Assembly: GCF_003732225.1 (NCBI RefSeq)
Contig: NZ_MOBJ01000005.1
Location: 124,001-188,000, forward strand
Length of the DNA stretch: 64,000 nucleotides
Direction: 5' to 3'
From: Pseudomonas brassicacearum
GTDB taxonomy: Bacteria; Pseudomonadota; Gammaproteobacteria; Pseudomonadales; Pseudomonadaceae
Shown: in pieces, positions 18,755 to 28,224 of the stretch
How the letters are laid out: each line of letters begins with the position of its first letter
How positions within the stretch are numbered: the first letter of the stretch is position 1
The notes under the pieces: model-generated
Database searches by the model: none
Told to the model about the DNA's origin: nothing
Seen by the model: only the letters and a program-made list of their open reading frames with translations
Position numbers and translations under genes: made by a program

Positions 18755-20494
18755 ATGAAGTTAGCCATTGTTACTGCCTGCCCGAATGGCATGGTCACCA
18801 GTGTGCTGTGCGCCCGTTTGCTGGATGCGGCAGCGCAGCGTCAGGGCTGGATGACGTGTGTTGAAGTGCACGACGCCGCGCACCCGGAACGCCAGTTATC
18901 CGCTGCGACGCTCGAGGATGCCGAGTGGGTGCTGCTGGTCAGCACCGGAACTGTGGAGATGTCGCGGTTTGTCGGCAAACGGGTGTTCCAGAGCACGCCG
19001 TCCCAAGCCCTGCAAGACGTCGATGCGGTGCTGCGCCGTGGTGCTGAAGAAGCTCAGGTGTACGTCGCGCCGCAAGCCGTCGTCGAGCCCGCTGTGGTCA
19101 GCAAAAACGCACCGCGCCTGGTGGCGGTCACCGCTTGCCCGACCGGTGTCGCTCACACCTTCATGGCTGCCGAAGCCTTGCAGCAAGCGGCCAAGCGTCT
19201 GGGTTATGACTTGCAAGTGGAAACCCAGGGCTCGGTCGGTGCGCGTAATCCATTGAGCCCGCAAGCCATCGCGGATGCCGACGTGGTGTTGTTGGCGGCG
19301 GACATCGAAGTCGCTACCGAGCGTTTCGCCGGCAAGAAGATTTACCGCTGCGGCACCGGCATTGCCCTGAAGCAGGCCGAAGCCACACTCAACAAGGCCT
19401 TGGCCGAAGGCACGCAAGAAACCGCGTCGACCGGCGCCAAAGGCCCGGCCAAACAAGAGAAAACCGGGGTCTACAAACACCTGCTGACGGGCGTCTCGTT
19501 CATGCTGCCAATGGTGGTGGCCGGTGGTTTGATGATTGCGCTGTCGTTTGTCTTCGGCATCACTGCGTTCAAGGAGCCGGGCACGTTGGCGGCGGCACTG
19601 ATGCAGATCGGTGGCGATACCGCGTTCAAGTTGATGGTGCCGCTACTGGCAGGTTACATCGCCTACTCGATTGCTGACCGTCCGGGCCTGGCGCCGGGGA
19701 TGATCGGTGGTCTGTTGGCGAGTACGTTGGGCGCCGGTTTTATCGGCGGGATCATTGCCGGTTTCATCGCCGGTTACGCGGCACAAGCGATCAATCGTTA
19801 TGCGCGCTTGCCGCAAAGTCTGGAAGCGCTGAAGCCGATCTTGATCATCCCGTTGCTGGCGAGTTTGTTCACCGGTCTGGTGATGATTTATGTGGTCGGT
19901 AAACCGGTCGCCGGACTGCTCGAAGGCCTGACTCATTTCCTCGACAGCATGGGCACCACCAATGCGATTCTGCTGGGGGTATTGCTCGGCGGCATGATGT
20001 GCGTCGACCTTGGCGGGCCGATCAACAAGGCCGCTTATGCGTTCTCGGTAGGGCTGTTGGCGTCGCAAAGTTATGCACCGATGGCCGCGACCATGGCTGC
20101 TGGCATGGTGCCGCCGATTGGCCTGGGCATTGCCACGTTCATCGCCCGTCGCAAGTTTGCCCAGACCGAGCGTGAAGCCGGCAAGGCAGCCTTGGTGTTG
20201 GGGTTGTGCTTTATCTCCGAAGGGGCGATTCCGTTCGCCGCCAAGGACCCGTTGCGGGTGATCCCGGCGAGCATCGCCGGTGGTGCGTTGGCCGGTGCGC
20301 TGTCGATGTATTTCGGCTGCAAACTGATGGCGCCTCACGGTGGGCTGTTCGTCATGTTGATCCCGAATGCGATCAACCATGCGTTGCTGTACTTGCTGGC
20401 GATTGTTGCTGGGAGTTTGCTGACGGCGGTGGTCTATGCGCTGGTCAAGCGTCCGGAAGTCGTCGAGTTGGCATTGGAACCCGCGAACGCCTGA
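18755..20494 (+). CDS. fruA: Fructose-specific PTS permease EIIB'BC
   Basis: A 579-residue membrane permease that takes up fructose and delivers fructose 1-phosphate. Two tandem EIIB-like domains occur, residues 1-105 (TACPNGMVTS, Cys9) and 122-220 (TACPTGVAHT, Cys128, the expected phosphorylated Cys). The EIIC membrane domain with about eight to ten hydrophobic segments runs from about 240 to 570. I place the start at the ATG 18755, eight bases after AAGAGG; a TTG two codons earlier is less likely. Last gene of fruBKA; a REP hairpin follows. Confidence 0.95.
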   Translation: MKLAIVTACPNGMVTSVLCARLLDAAAQRQGWMTCVEVHDAAHPERQLSAATLEDAEWVLLVSTGTVEMSRFVGKRVFQSTPSQALQDVDAVLRRGAEEAQVYVAPQAVVEPAVVSKNAPRLVAVTACPTGVAHTFMAAEALQQAAKRLGYDLQVETQGSVGARNPLSPQAIADADVVLLAADIEVATERFAGKKIYRCGTGIALKQAEATLNKALAEGTQETASTGAKGPAKQEKTGVYKHLLTGVSFMLPMVVAGGLMIALSFVFGITAFKEPGTLAAALMQIGGDTAFKLMVPLLAGYIAYSIADRPGLAPGMIGGLLASTLGAGFIGGIIAGFIAGYAAQAINRYARLPQSLEALKPILIIPLLASLFTGLVMIYVVGKPVAGLLEGLTHFLDSMGTTNAILLGVLLGGMMCVDLGGPINKAAYAFSVGLLASQSYAPMAATMAAGMVPPIGLGIATFIARRKFAQTEREAGKAALVLGLCFISEGAIPFAAKDPLRVIPASIAGGALAGALSMYFGCKLMAPHGGLFVMLIPNAINHALLYLLAIVAGSLLTAVVYALVKRPEVVELALEPANA

Positions 20495-20504
20495 CATCTA
20501 CCCC

Positions 20505-20594
20505 TGTGGGAGCGAGCTTGCTCGCGATAGCGGTCTAGCAGGCAGCATCCCTTCTGAATGTGATGGCCTCATCGCGAGCAAGCTCGCTCCCACA
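20505..20594. repeat. REP-like inverted pair, TGTGGGAGCGAGCTTGCTCG family
   Basis: Head unit TGTGGGAGCGAGCTTGCTCG at 20505 mirrors the inverted copy ending at 20594, with a ~40-base spacer. The same doublet recurs at 22232, 34088, 58821 and 59791. It lies right after fruA and may act as a 3' stabiliser. Confidence 0.88.
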
Positions 20595-20623
20595 AGGGGA
20601 CCAGTGGCACTGGTGGACTTTTG

Positions 20624-20640
20624 TGTCACACCTGATTCAC
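20624..20640 (+). promoter_or_regulatory. Possible degenerate Pho box before phoD
   Basis: TGTCAC and ATTCAC lie 11 bases apart, the spacing of PhoB half-sites, but each matches the CTGTCAT consensus only partly. It is placed 39 bases before the phoD start. I regard it as a weak candidate. Confidence 0.25.
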
Positions 20641-20678
20641 ACAGCCATGGTTAAGTTTTCCTTTTCAGGGAGAACACC

Positions 20679-22220
20679 ATGAGCGAATTCGACTTGGGAC
20701 GCCGTCGAGTGATGCAGGCCGTCGGTGCCGGGTTGCTGTTACCTGGCCTGGCTCCGGCGGTGATCGCCTCGGTCAAGGATCGTCCACAGCTTACCGATGG
20801 CGTGCAGTCCGGCGACCTGCTGGGCGACCGGGCGATGATCTGGAGCCGCAGCGATCGCCCGGCACGGATGGTCGTGGAGTGGGACACTCGCAGCCTGTTC
20901 AGCAACCCTCGGCGTTTTGTCTCACCGTTGGCCGATGCCCGCACCGACTTCACCGCCCGGGTCGAGCTGAGCGGATTGCCCGCCAATCAGGCGATCTTCT
21001 ATCGCGTGTACTTCGAAGACGCTCAATGCGGTGCGGCCAGCGAACCGTGGTTCGGTCACCTGCGCAGCGTGCCGCAGACCCGTCGCGACATCCGTTTTGT
21101 CTGGAGCGGCGACACTGTCGGTCAGGGTTTCGGAATCAACCCGGACATCGGTGGCATGCGCATCTACGAAGCCATGCGCCTGCGCTTGCCGGACTTCTTT
21201 ATCCACAGCGGCGACACCATCTACGCCGACGGCCCGGTACCGGCGCAACTGACCACCGAAAACGGTCGGGTGTGGCGCAACATCACCACTGAGGCCAAAA
21301 GCAAAGTTGCGGAAACCCTCGACGAGTATCGCGGCAATTATCGCTACAACCTGATGGACGAAAACATCCGCCGCTTCAACGCCGAAGTGCCGCAGATCTG
21401 GCAGTGGGACGACCACGAAGTGGTGAACAACTGGTCGCCGGGTAAGCAGCTCGACGATCGTTACCAAAGCAAGGATATCCACAGCCTGGTCGGCCGCGCA
21501 CGGCAAGCCTGGCTCGAATATGCACCGATGCGCTTGCAGGCTGCCGACAACGGTGGGCGGATCTATCGCAAGCTCGGTTACGGGCCGCTGCTGGATGTGT
21601 TCGTGCTGGACATGCGCAGCTATCGCGGAGCTAACGACGACAATCTGGGCGGCGAAAAGGCCTTTCTCGGGCGCGAGCAACTGGAGTGGCTCAAGCGTGA
21701 ACTGAAGAACTCCGGCGCGCAGTGGAAAGTCATCGCCGCCGACATGCCGATTGGCCTCGGCGTGCCGGATGGCGAAGTCAGCCCCGGCGTACCGCGCTGG
21801 GAAGCAGTGGCCAACGGTGACCCTGGCCCGGCCCAGGGCCGCGAGCTGGAAATCGCTGAATTGCTGGGTTTCTTGCGGGCACAGCAAGTGCGCAACTTCG
21901 TCTGGCTGACGGCTGATGTGCACTACTGCGCCGCTCACCATTACCACCCGGATCGCGCAGCGTTTCAGGATTTCGAGCCGTTCTGGGAGTTCGTCGCAGG
22001 GCCGTTGAATGCCGGCAGCTTCGGACCCAATCCACTGGATAAAACCTTCGGCCCCGAAGTGGTATTCGAGAAAGCCCCGCCGGCGCAGAACACTTCGCCG
22101 TTTGCCGGGTTTCAGTTTTTTGGCGAGGTGAATATCGATGGACAGACCAGCGAAATGAGCGTGATCCTGCGTGATCTGGATGGGGTGGCGGTGTTTGAGC
22201 AGAAGTTGCAGCCGGTTTGA
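20679..22220 (+). CDS. phoD: PhoD-type alkaline phosphatase / phosphodiesterase
   Basis: A 513-residue PhoD-family enzyme that releases phosphate from phosphomono- and diesters, probably in the periplasm. The N-terminus (GRRRVMQAVGAGLLLPGLAPA) has an Arg pair and hydrophobic stretch resembling a Tat signal. Metal-site motifs of the calcineurin-like fold are visible: WSGDTVG, HSGDTIYADGP, WDDHEVVNNW and TADVHYCAAH. ATG 20679 follows TTCAGGGAGAACACC. It stands alone between two REP doublets; phosphate control is plausible but the upstream Pho box is poor. Confidence 0.9.
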   Translation: MSEFDLGRRRVMQAVGAGLLLPGLAPAVIASVKDRPQLTDGVQSGDLLGDRAMIWSRSDRPARMVVEWDTRSLFSNPRRFVSPLADARTDFTARVELSGLPANQAIFYRVYFEDAQCGAASEPWFGHLRSVPQTRRDIRFVWSGDTVGQGFGINPDIGGMRIYEAMRLRLPDFFIHSGDTIYADGPVPAQLTTENGRVWRNITTEAKSKVAETLDEYRGNYRYNLMDENIRRFNAEVPQIWQWDDHEVVNNWSPGKQLDDRYQSKDIHSLVGRARQAWLEYAPMRLQAADNGGRIYRKLGYGPLLDVFVLDMRSYRGANDDNLGGEKAFLGREQLEWLKRELKNSGAQWKVIAADMPIGLGVPDGEVSPGVPRWEAVANGDPGPAQGRELEIAELLGFLRAQQVRNFVWLTADVHYCAAHHYHPDRAAFQDFEPFWEFVAGPLNAGSFGPNPLDKTFGPEVVFEKAPPAQNTSPFAGFQFFGEVNIDGQTSEMSVILRDLDGVAVFEQKLQPV

Positions 22221-22231
22221 GAGCGGGTTGG

Positions 22232-22321
22232 TGTGGGAGCGAGCTTGCTCGCGATAGCGGTCGGGCAGACAACATCAATGTTGAATGTTGAACCGTCATC
22301 GCGAGCAAGCTCGCTCCCACA
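22232..22321. repeat. REP-like inverted pair, TGTGGGAGCGAGC family
   Basis: The same doublet as at 20505, placed between the converging ends of phoD and piuB, 11 bases after the phoD stop. Its two arms can form a ~25-bp stem and probably separate the two transcripts. Confidence 0.88.
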
Positions 22322-22335
22322 TTGGGTTTGTGTTG

Positions 22336-24867
22336 TCAGTAGACGTCGCGCCGGTAGCGGCCCTGCTCGATCAACCGCTCGACTTCATCAACACCGAGCA
22401 GCTCGTTGAGCACCTGATCCACCCCCGACGCCATCCCTTTCAGGCTGCCGCAGATGTAGATCGATGCACCGTCCGCCAGCCATTTTTTCAGCTCGATGGC
22501 TCTTTGGCGCAGGCGATCCTGGACGTAGATCTTCTCGGTCTGATCCCGCGAAAACGCCAGGTCCAGGCGCTCCAGGTCTCCGGCGATCAACCATTCCACC
22601 AGTTCATCACCGCAGAGGAAGTCATGCTCGCGATTGCGTTCACCGAACAGCAGCCAGTTGCGTGTCTGGCCCTCGGCAATTCGTGCCTTGAGCAAGCTGC
22701 GCAGGCCTGCCAGCCCGGTGCCGTTGCCCAGCAGAATCATCGGCACGGGCGTTGTCGGTAGATGGAAACCGCTGTTGCGCCGCACCCGCAGACTGATGGC
22801 ACCACCGAGTTGCGCGTATTCGGTCAGCCAGCCGGAGCCGACGCCCAGGCTGCCATCCGAATGACATTCCTGACGCACCAGCAGTTCGAGCACGCCGTCG
22901 GCGGCAATCGAGGCGATCGAGTATTCGCGCATGGCCAATGGCACCAGCGCGTCGACCAACGCCTGAGCGTGCAAGCCGACCAGATGCACACGATTCTCCG
23001 GCAACTGACGGCTGGCCAAGGCGTGTTCCAGGGGTTCCTGCAAGCCATCGAGTTGCACCCGACTGTTGCCGGCGATGCCCAGCCCTTCAAGGAACTGTTC
23101 AATCGCTCCCCGGCAGTTGCGCGGCAGCACTTCAACCAGGTCGCCGGCCAGCCAACTGCTGGTGTCGGGCGCCGTCAGGCCCAGCAGGTAAACGTCGGCG
23201 CCGCTGCTGTCGGGGTTGAGCAGTTCACGCTTGCTCAAGGTCCAGTTGCTGTAGCTGGGGGCTTTCCAGGTATCGACTGGCGGCTGTCCGGTCAGTTGAC
23301 CGAGTTGCTGTTGCCAATGACGCAGGGCGTAAGGGTCGCCGCTGTCGACTTCCACCGGGGCAAACAGCGTGGTGCCACCGTGTTCCGAAAGCCAGCTGTG
23401 CAGGCGTTTGGCGAAGCCGCAGAAGTGTTGATACTGCCGATCACCGAGGCCAAGCACCGCGTAGTTCAGGCTCGAAAGGCTCAGAGCCCGACCGAGCACC
23501 TTGCGCTCGAAACCACGGGCGCTGTCCGGTGCTTCACCGTCGCCAAAGGTGCTGACCACAAACAGCGCGTTGCTCGACTCATGCAGATCCTGCTCGCTCA
23601 CAGTCGCCAGCGCTTGAACCTTTACCGGCAACCCGGCGGCCTGCAACTGGCTGGCGGTCTGCCAGGCCAATTGTTCGGCAAAACCGCTCTGGCTGGCGAA
23701 ACCGATCAGCCATGCCGGGGTATCGCTGGTGGTGTGCACCAGGTCTTTGCGGGCGTTTTTGATCTGATGTTTCTTGCGCCGACGATCCAGGTACAGCAAC
23801 CAACCGGTGATGAAAAACAGCGGCATGCTCAGCGCCGCGAGCATCAGCACAATTCGCCCGACGAGGCCGAAGTAACTGCCGACGTGCAGCGCGTAGATAC
23901 TGGTCAGCAGTTGCGCCTTGAAGCTCTTGTCGCTGTAGCGATCGTGGCGGCTGATAACACCGGTGGCCGGGTCGAGGGTGATCTGGTTCAGCGCCCGGTC
24001 GTGGGGCGAGTTTTTCAACAGATAGAACACGGTCGCCGGCTGTCCGGCCACCGGTGGCATGCGCACGTTGTAGGCGCTCAGGCCTGGGCCGGCGGTGCTG
24101 TAGATACTGCTCCAGATCGCGTTGTAATCGGCGGTCGGCGCGGGGCCGGCCGGTGGCGGGGCACCACGACCCTGCCTGACGCGCTCGTTTTGCGGCGCGT
24201 CGGACAACAGTTTGCTCAGGCCCTTGTTGTACCATTCATAGGACCAGGACAACCCGGTCAGCGCTGCCAGCAAATACACCAGCAAGCACCAGGTACCGGC
24301 GACCGAGTGCAAATCCCAGTTGAAGCTGCGACCTTTCTTCGCCCAGTCGAGGGTCAGCCAGGCACGCCAGCTCGCGACCTGACGCGGCCAGCGCAGGTAG
24401 AGCCCGGACAGGCAGAAGAAAATCAGAATCAGTGTGCAGGCACCGGTGATTTGCCGGCCAGTGTCGCCCATCGCCAGAAAACGGTGCAGTTGCAGCATCA
24501 GACCAAAGAAATCCTGGCCAACGGCATCGCCCATGTAATCGCCGGTGTACGGATCGACGTAGCGCATCTGGCCACGGCGCTCGCCCGGCGGCGGGGTGAA
24601 GAACACGCGTGCAGCAAAGCCGCTCTCGGTTTCGACCCAGAGCATCGCGACTTTCTTGCCTTCAGTGGCTTCGACCCTGGCCACCAGATCGGCCGGCGGC
24701 AGCACGCCGGCGACCTGCTTCTCAACCAGCAGGACCTGCGGGTTCAGCGCCCGCAGGATCTCATCCTGAAACGACACCGCCGCACCGGTAATGCCCATCA
24801 AGGCCAGCACCAGACCCGCGCTGATGCCGAAGAACCAATGCAGCTGGAACAGGGTTTTCTTCAACAC
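22336..24867 (-). CDS. piuB: PepSY-domain membrane flavodoxin reductase (PiuB-like)
   Basis: An 843-residue fusion. Residues about 1-370 are a PepSY membrane module with four hydrophobic helices ([72 protein letters not shown]). About 385-530 is a flavodoxin-like FMN domain ([28 protein letters not shown]) and 550-843 an FAD/NAD(P)H reductase ([32 protein letters not shown]). It likely moves electrons across the inner membrane to reduce siderophore-bound iron. I choose the GTG at 24867 after AAGGCGG; the frame runs 27 codons further upstream but crosses a CATAAT-like -10. It pairs with the piuA receptor. Confidence 0.85.
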   Translation of the reverse strand: MLKKTLFQLHWFFGISAGLVLALMGITGAAVSFQDEILRALNPQVLLVEKQVAGVLPPADLVARVEATEGKKVAMLWVETESGFAARVFFTPPPGERRGQMRYVDPYTGDYMGDAVGQDFFGLMLQLHRFLAMGDTGRQITGACTLILIFFCLSGLYLRWPRQVASWRAWLTLDWAKKGRSFNWDLHSVAGTWCLLVYLLAALTGLSWSYEWYNKGLSKLLSDAPQNERVRQGRGAPPPAGPAPTADYNAIWSSIYSTAGPGLSAYNVRMPPVAGQPATVFYLLKNSPHDRALNQITLDPATGVISRHDRYSDKSFKAQLLTSIYALHVGSYFGLVGRIVLMLAALSMPLFFITGWLLYLDRRRKKHQIKNARKDLVHTTSDTPAWLIGFASQSGFAEQLAWQTASQLQAAGLPVKVQALATVSEQDLHESSNALFVVSTFGDGEAPDSARGFERKVLGRALSLSSLNYAVLGLGDRQYQHFCGFAKRLHSWLSEHGGTTLFAPVEVDSGDPYALRHWQQQLGQLTGQPPVDTWKAPSYSNWTLSKRELLNPDSSGADVYLLGLTAPDTSSWLAGDLVEVLPRNCRGAIEQFLEGLGIAGNSRVQLDGLQEPLEHALASRQLPENRVHLVGLHAQALVDALVPLAMREYSIASIAADGVLELLVRQECHSDGSLGVGSGWLTEYAQLGGAISLRVRRNSGFHLPTTPVPMILLGNGTGLAGLRSLLKARIAEGQTRNWLLFGERNREHDFLCGDELVEWLIAGDLERLDLAFSRDQTEKIYVQDRLRQRAIELKKWLADGASIYICGSLKGMASGVDQVLNELLGVDEVERLIEQGRYRRDVY

Positions 24868-24962
24868 ATCGACCGCCTTGTTCGTCTGAAACTGTTTGTT
24901 CAATAAAATCTCAAGGCGCGCATTATGCCGTGAGTTGTCGAGAAACATTCCTTTTTACACAC

Positions 24963-24994
24963 AAAAGCCCCGCTCACCTGAATGGGCGGGGCTT
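24963..24994 (-). terminator. Terminator downstream of piuA
   Basis: On the minus strand AAGCCCCGC and GCGGGGCTTTT enclose a 12-base loop, ending in TTTTGTGTG. It begins 17 bases after the piuA stop, in the gap before piuB, which explains separate expression of the two genes. Confidence 0.75.
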
Positions 24995-25011
24995 GGCGGC
25001 TTCGTTCTTTA

Positions 25012-27336
25012 TCAGAAGTGGAAGTTGGTGCTCAGCAATGCCGTGCGGCCCGGCGCCTGGTTGGCGAAGTGGGTCGCGAAGGCTTTGTCGTAGTAGGTCA
25101 CGTCGGTCAGGTTCTGCAGGTTCAGTTGCAGGTCGACGTTTTTGCTCAACTTGTAGCTGGCCATCGCGTCGTAACGAACGTAGGAATTGACCATGGTGGT
25201 GTTGGCCACACTGCCGAACACGTCATCGACATAGAACGCTCCACCACCCAGGGTCAGCTTCGGCGTGACGTTGTAAGTCGTCCACAGGCTGGCGCTGTTT
25301 TTCGGGGTGTTAGGCAATTGGTTGCCATCGGTGGCGTGGTTCAGCGGGCCGCCATCGACTTGCTCGCTGTCCATGTAGGCGTAGCCGGCGAAGACTTGCC
25401 ATTTGTCGGTGATCTTGCCGTTTGCCGACAGTTCGATACCTTGAACGCGGGTTTTGCCGGCGTTTGCGTAGGAAGTGGTATCAACCTGTACGCGTGCGTT
25501 CTCTTTCTCGGTACGGAACAGGGCGGCGGTCAACGACAGACGATCGTTGAGCAGGTCCCACTTGGTGCCGACTTCGTAGTTCTTGGTGGTTTCCGGCTCC
25601 ATGTCGCTGCTCAGCAGGTTGCCGTTGCGATCCGTGGTCCCCGACAACGGGTTGCCGTCCATGCCTTCGCCCAGGGTGTTGCCCGGTGGTGTGGCGGAGG
25701 TCGCGTAAGAGGCGTAGATGCTGCCGTTTTCAGCCGGTTTGTAGACGACGCCCAGCTGACCGGTGACGAACTCGCTGGTGTCAGCGCCTTTGGCAGTGGT
25801 GGCACCTGCCGCAGTGAAGGTCTTGTATCGGGTGTCGAAGTGGTCGTAACGCAGGCCCATGTTCACCAGCCATTGCGGCGACAGTTCCAGGGTGTCGAAC
25901 ACGTACAGGGCACGGGTGTTGGCGGTGGTGTCAGTGCCGGCGTAGTTGCGCGAAATCGCGCCGTTCCACGGATCATTCGGGTTCGGGTTGGCCAGCGAGG
26001 TGCAGTTGTAGCCGCTGGACGCGCCGATCATCGACGGCGTGCAGTTGCTGCTCGATGTAGCGGGCGATCCTGGCGTGGTATCGGTGTTCACGTTGTACGA
26101 GGACTTCTCGCCTTCTTCACGGGTGAACTCGACACCGGTGGAGAAGCTGTTCTTGAAGCCGGCGATGTAGAAGTTGCCAAACAGATCGGTCTGGTTGGTG
26201 GTGGTCGCCACGTTGCTGACACGGGTGTTGGCACGACGCCAGACGCTGCCGTTGTTCACGTTACCCTTGCTGTCGTCCGGCTGGGTCAGGATGTAATCCT
26301 GCATGCTGGTGCCGTGGCGCAGGGTGTTCTTGATGGTCAGCGCGTCGGTCAAATCGTGTTCGATCGCGAAGGTCGCGGTGTCAGTACGGGTCTTGCGGAA
26401 GTCGCGGTCGGTCAAGCCATAGAAGTTGCTGCTGTCGCCGCCAGCGTAGGGTTTGTCCGGGTTGCTCTTGGTGCGATCAGCGGTCTTGCCCGAAGCGGGT
26501 ACGGTGTACGGAATACCCGAATCCGGCAGGTCATTGCTTTGCAGATGGTAGTAGTCGAGGTTGACGCGGGTGTCGGTGCCCAGGCCGAAGGCCAGCGACG
26601 GCGCGATGCCCCAACGGTCGTAGTCGACTTTGTCGCGGCCGGCGACGTTGCTTTCGTGGCTCAACAGGTTCAGGCGGCCAGCGGCGGTATCGCTGAACTG
26701 GTAGTTGCTGTCCAGGGTGTAGCGCTGGGTCTGGTCCGAGCCCCAGGTGAAGCCACCGTCGAATGAATCGCCCAAGTGCGCTTTTTTGCTGACCAGGTTG
26801 ATGCTGCCACCGGCTGCACCACGACCGCCTATCGCGGAGTTCGGGCCTTTGCTGACTTCGATCGACTCAACGGCAAAAATTTCACGGCTCTGCGAGCCGG
26901 TGTCACGCACGCCATCCAGATACGTATCACCCTGAGCGTCGAAGCCGCGAATGAACGGACGATCGCCTTGCGGGTTGCCGCCTTCACCGGCACCGAAAGT
27001 GATGCCTGGAACTGTGCGCAGCGCATCCTGCATGTTGAGGGCGCCAGTGTCCTTGAGGACCTGTTGTGGAATCACGGTCACCGAACGCGGGGTATCAATC
27101 AGCGGCGCGGTGTACTTGGGCGAAGAAGCTTTTTCGACCTGGTAGGAGGTTGAGTCCTGGGCTTCACCGGTAACGCTGGTGGCATCCAGGGAAATCGCAT
27201 TGCGCGGCGCTTTTTCGTCAGTCTTTTCTGCGGCGAATACCATGTGCGCTGCAGAGCTGGCAGTGATTGCCACACCCATTGCAGAAGCGAGTAAACGCGG
27301 TGAACTGACCGGTGATTGTGGTAGCTGGCGTGACAT
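25012..27336 (-). CDS. piuA: TonB-dependent siderophore receptor PiuA-like
   Basis: A 774-residue outer-membrane receptor. The start at 27336 (MSRQLPQSP) follows AGGGGAATTCACA; residues 1-36 form a long signal peptide. A plug domain (about 60-205, with DTPRSVTVIPQQVLKDTGA, GFDAQGDTYLDGVRD and GGRGAAGGSINLVSKKA) precedes a 22-strand barrel ending in the aromatic NFHF. It resembles the Fiu/PiuA catecholate-type group. A Cys pair near residue 450 suggests a disulphide in an extracellular loop. Divergent from piuC; iron control through Fur is expected. Confidence 0.92.
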   Translation of the reverse strand: MSRQLPQSPVSSPRLLASAMGVAITASSAAHMVFAAEKTDEKAPRNAISLDATSVTGEAQDSTSYQVEKASSPKYTAPLIDTPRSVTVIPQQVLKDTGALNMQDALRTVPGITFGAGEGGNPQGDRPFIRGFDAQGDTYLDGVRDTGSQSREIFAVESIEVSKGPNSAIGGRGAAGGSINLVSKKAHLGDSFDGGFTWGSDQTQRYTLDSNYQFSDTAAGRLNLLSHESNVAGRDKVDYDRWGIAPSLAFGLGTDTRVNLDYYHLQSNDLPDSGIPYTVPASGKTADRTKSNPDKPYAGGDSSNFYGLTDRDFRKTRTDTATFAIEHDLTDALTIKNTLRHGTSMQDYILTQPDDSKGNVNNGSVWRRANTRVSNVATTTNQTDLFGNFYIAGFKNSFSTGVEFTREEGEKSSYNVNTDTTPGSPATSSSNCTPSMIGASSGYNCTSLANPNPNDPWNGAISRNYAGTDTTANTRALYVFDTLELSPQWLVNMGLRYDHFDTRYKTFTAAGATTAKGADTSEFVTGQLGVVYKPAENGSIYASYATSATPPGNTLGEGMDGNPLSGTTDRNGNLLSSDMEPETTKNYEVGTKWDLLNDRLSLTAALFRTEKENARVQVDTTSYANAGKTRVQGIELSANGKITDKWQVFAGYAYMDSEQVDGGPLNHATDGNQLPNTPKNSASLWTTYNVTPKLTLGGGAFYVDDVFGSVANTTMVNSYVRYDAMASYKLSKNVDLQLNLQNLTDVTYYDKAFATHFANQAPGRTALLSTNFHF

Positions 27337-27371
27337 TGTGAATTCCCCTCCCCAAGGATTTGAGGCCGCGG

Positions 27372-27400
27372 AATATAGGGTAAACACGTATTTGTATCAA
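27372..27400 (-). promoter_or_regulatory. Sigma-70 promoter of piuA
   Basis: On the minus strand TTGATA (27400-27395), a 17-base spacer and TATATT (27377-27372) form a near-consensus promoter, 36 bases before the piuA ATG. The AT-rich stretch just upstream (27401-27425) could hold a degenerate Fur site. Confidence 0.7.
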
Positions 27401-27495
27401 TTGAGATATATTGCTATTTGCATCAAATTTACATTCTTTACAATTTTTCCTTACGGTTTTTGCGGACTCGTTCGTCATGCCGATTTTACATAGCC

Positions 27496-27514
27496 AATAA
27501 GAATCAATACCATT
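27496..27514. promoter_or_regulatory. Fur-like box upstream of piuC
   Basis: AATAAGAATCAATACCATT matches the pseudomonad Fur consensus AATGAGAATCATTATCATT at 16 of 19 positions. It lies 30 bases before the piuC ATG, in the piuA-piuC divergent region. Confidence 0.65.
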
Positions 27515-27543
27515 AAGACCCTTTCGCTTTCAGGTATTGCCCC

Positions 27544-28224
27544 ATGCTGCTGCATATTCCCGGCTTGTTCTCCCGTGAAGAGGTGCAGCGCATTCGCGAG
27601 GCTCTGGAGCAGGCTGACTGGGCGGATGGCAAGATCACCGCAGGCTTTCAATCGGCCAAGGCCAAGCACAACCTGCAGCTGCCGGAAGGCCATCCGCTGG
27701 CCCAGGAAATCGGCGCGGCGATGCTCGAGCGGTTGTGGAAACATCCGCGATTCATGTCAGCGGCGTTACCGCACAAAGTCTTCCCGCCGCTGCTCAACTG
27801 CTACACCGCAGGTGGCAGTTTCGATTTTCATATCGACAACGCCGTGCGTCAGCCCAAAGGCAGCATCGAGCGCGTTCGCACCGACCTGTCGTCCACGTTG
27901 TTCTTCAGCGACCCGGACGAGTACGACGGTGGCGAGCTGGAAATTCAGGACACCTTCGGTACCCAACGAGTGAAATTGCCGGCCGGCGACCTGGTGCTCT
28001 ATCCGGGCACCAGCCTGCACAAGGTCAACGCAGTCACTCGCGGTACACGTTATGCCTCGTTCTTCTGGACCCAAAGCCTGGTTCGCGAAGATAGCCAGCG
28101 CGCTTTGCTGTTCGAGATGGACGAGGCGATCCAGCAATTGACTCAGGACATGCCGGATCATCCGTCGTTGATCCGCCTGACCGGCACCTATCACAACCTG
28201 CTGCGTCGCTGGGTCGAGGTGTAA
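27544..28224 (+). CDS. piuC: PKHD-type Fe(II)/2-oxoglutarate hydroxylase PiuC
   Basis: A 226-residue member of the PiuC/YbiX family beside siderophore receptors. The iron triad is complete: H96 and D98 in FHIDNA and H159 in SLHKV, with R169 for 2-oxoglutarate. The substrate of these hydroxylases is not established; linkage to piuA suggests a siderophore or iron-limitation role. ATG 27544 follows a Fur-like box. A Sel1 gene starts immediately after its stop. Confidence 0.92.
   Translation: MLLHIPGLFSREEVQRIREALEQADWADGKITAGFQSAKAKHNLQLPEGHPLAQEIGAAMLERLWKHPRFMSAALPHKVFPPLLNCYTAGGSFDFHIDNAVRQPKGSIERVRTDLSSTLFFSDPDEYDGGELEIQDTFGTQRVKLPAGDLVLYPGTSLHKVNAVTRGTRYASFFWTQSLVREDSQRALLFEMDEAIQQLTQDMPDHPSLIRLTGTYHNLLRRWVEV

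Noticed and set aside
20624..20640. A confident Pho box before phoD
   Set aside because: Half-sites match the consensus poorly; kept only as a low-confidence feature.
22762..24906. A 714-codon plus-strand frame over the piuB-like gene
   Set aside because: The minus strand encodes recognisable PepSY, flavodoxin and reductase motifs; the plus frame is a shadow.
24982..26766. A 594-codon plus-strand frame over piuA
   Set aside because: The minus strand is a clear TonB receptor with plug and barrel; the opposite frame has Val/Gly-biased composition only.
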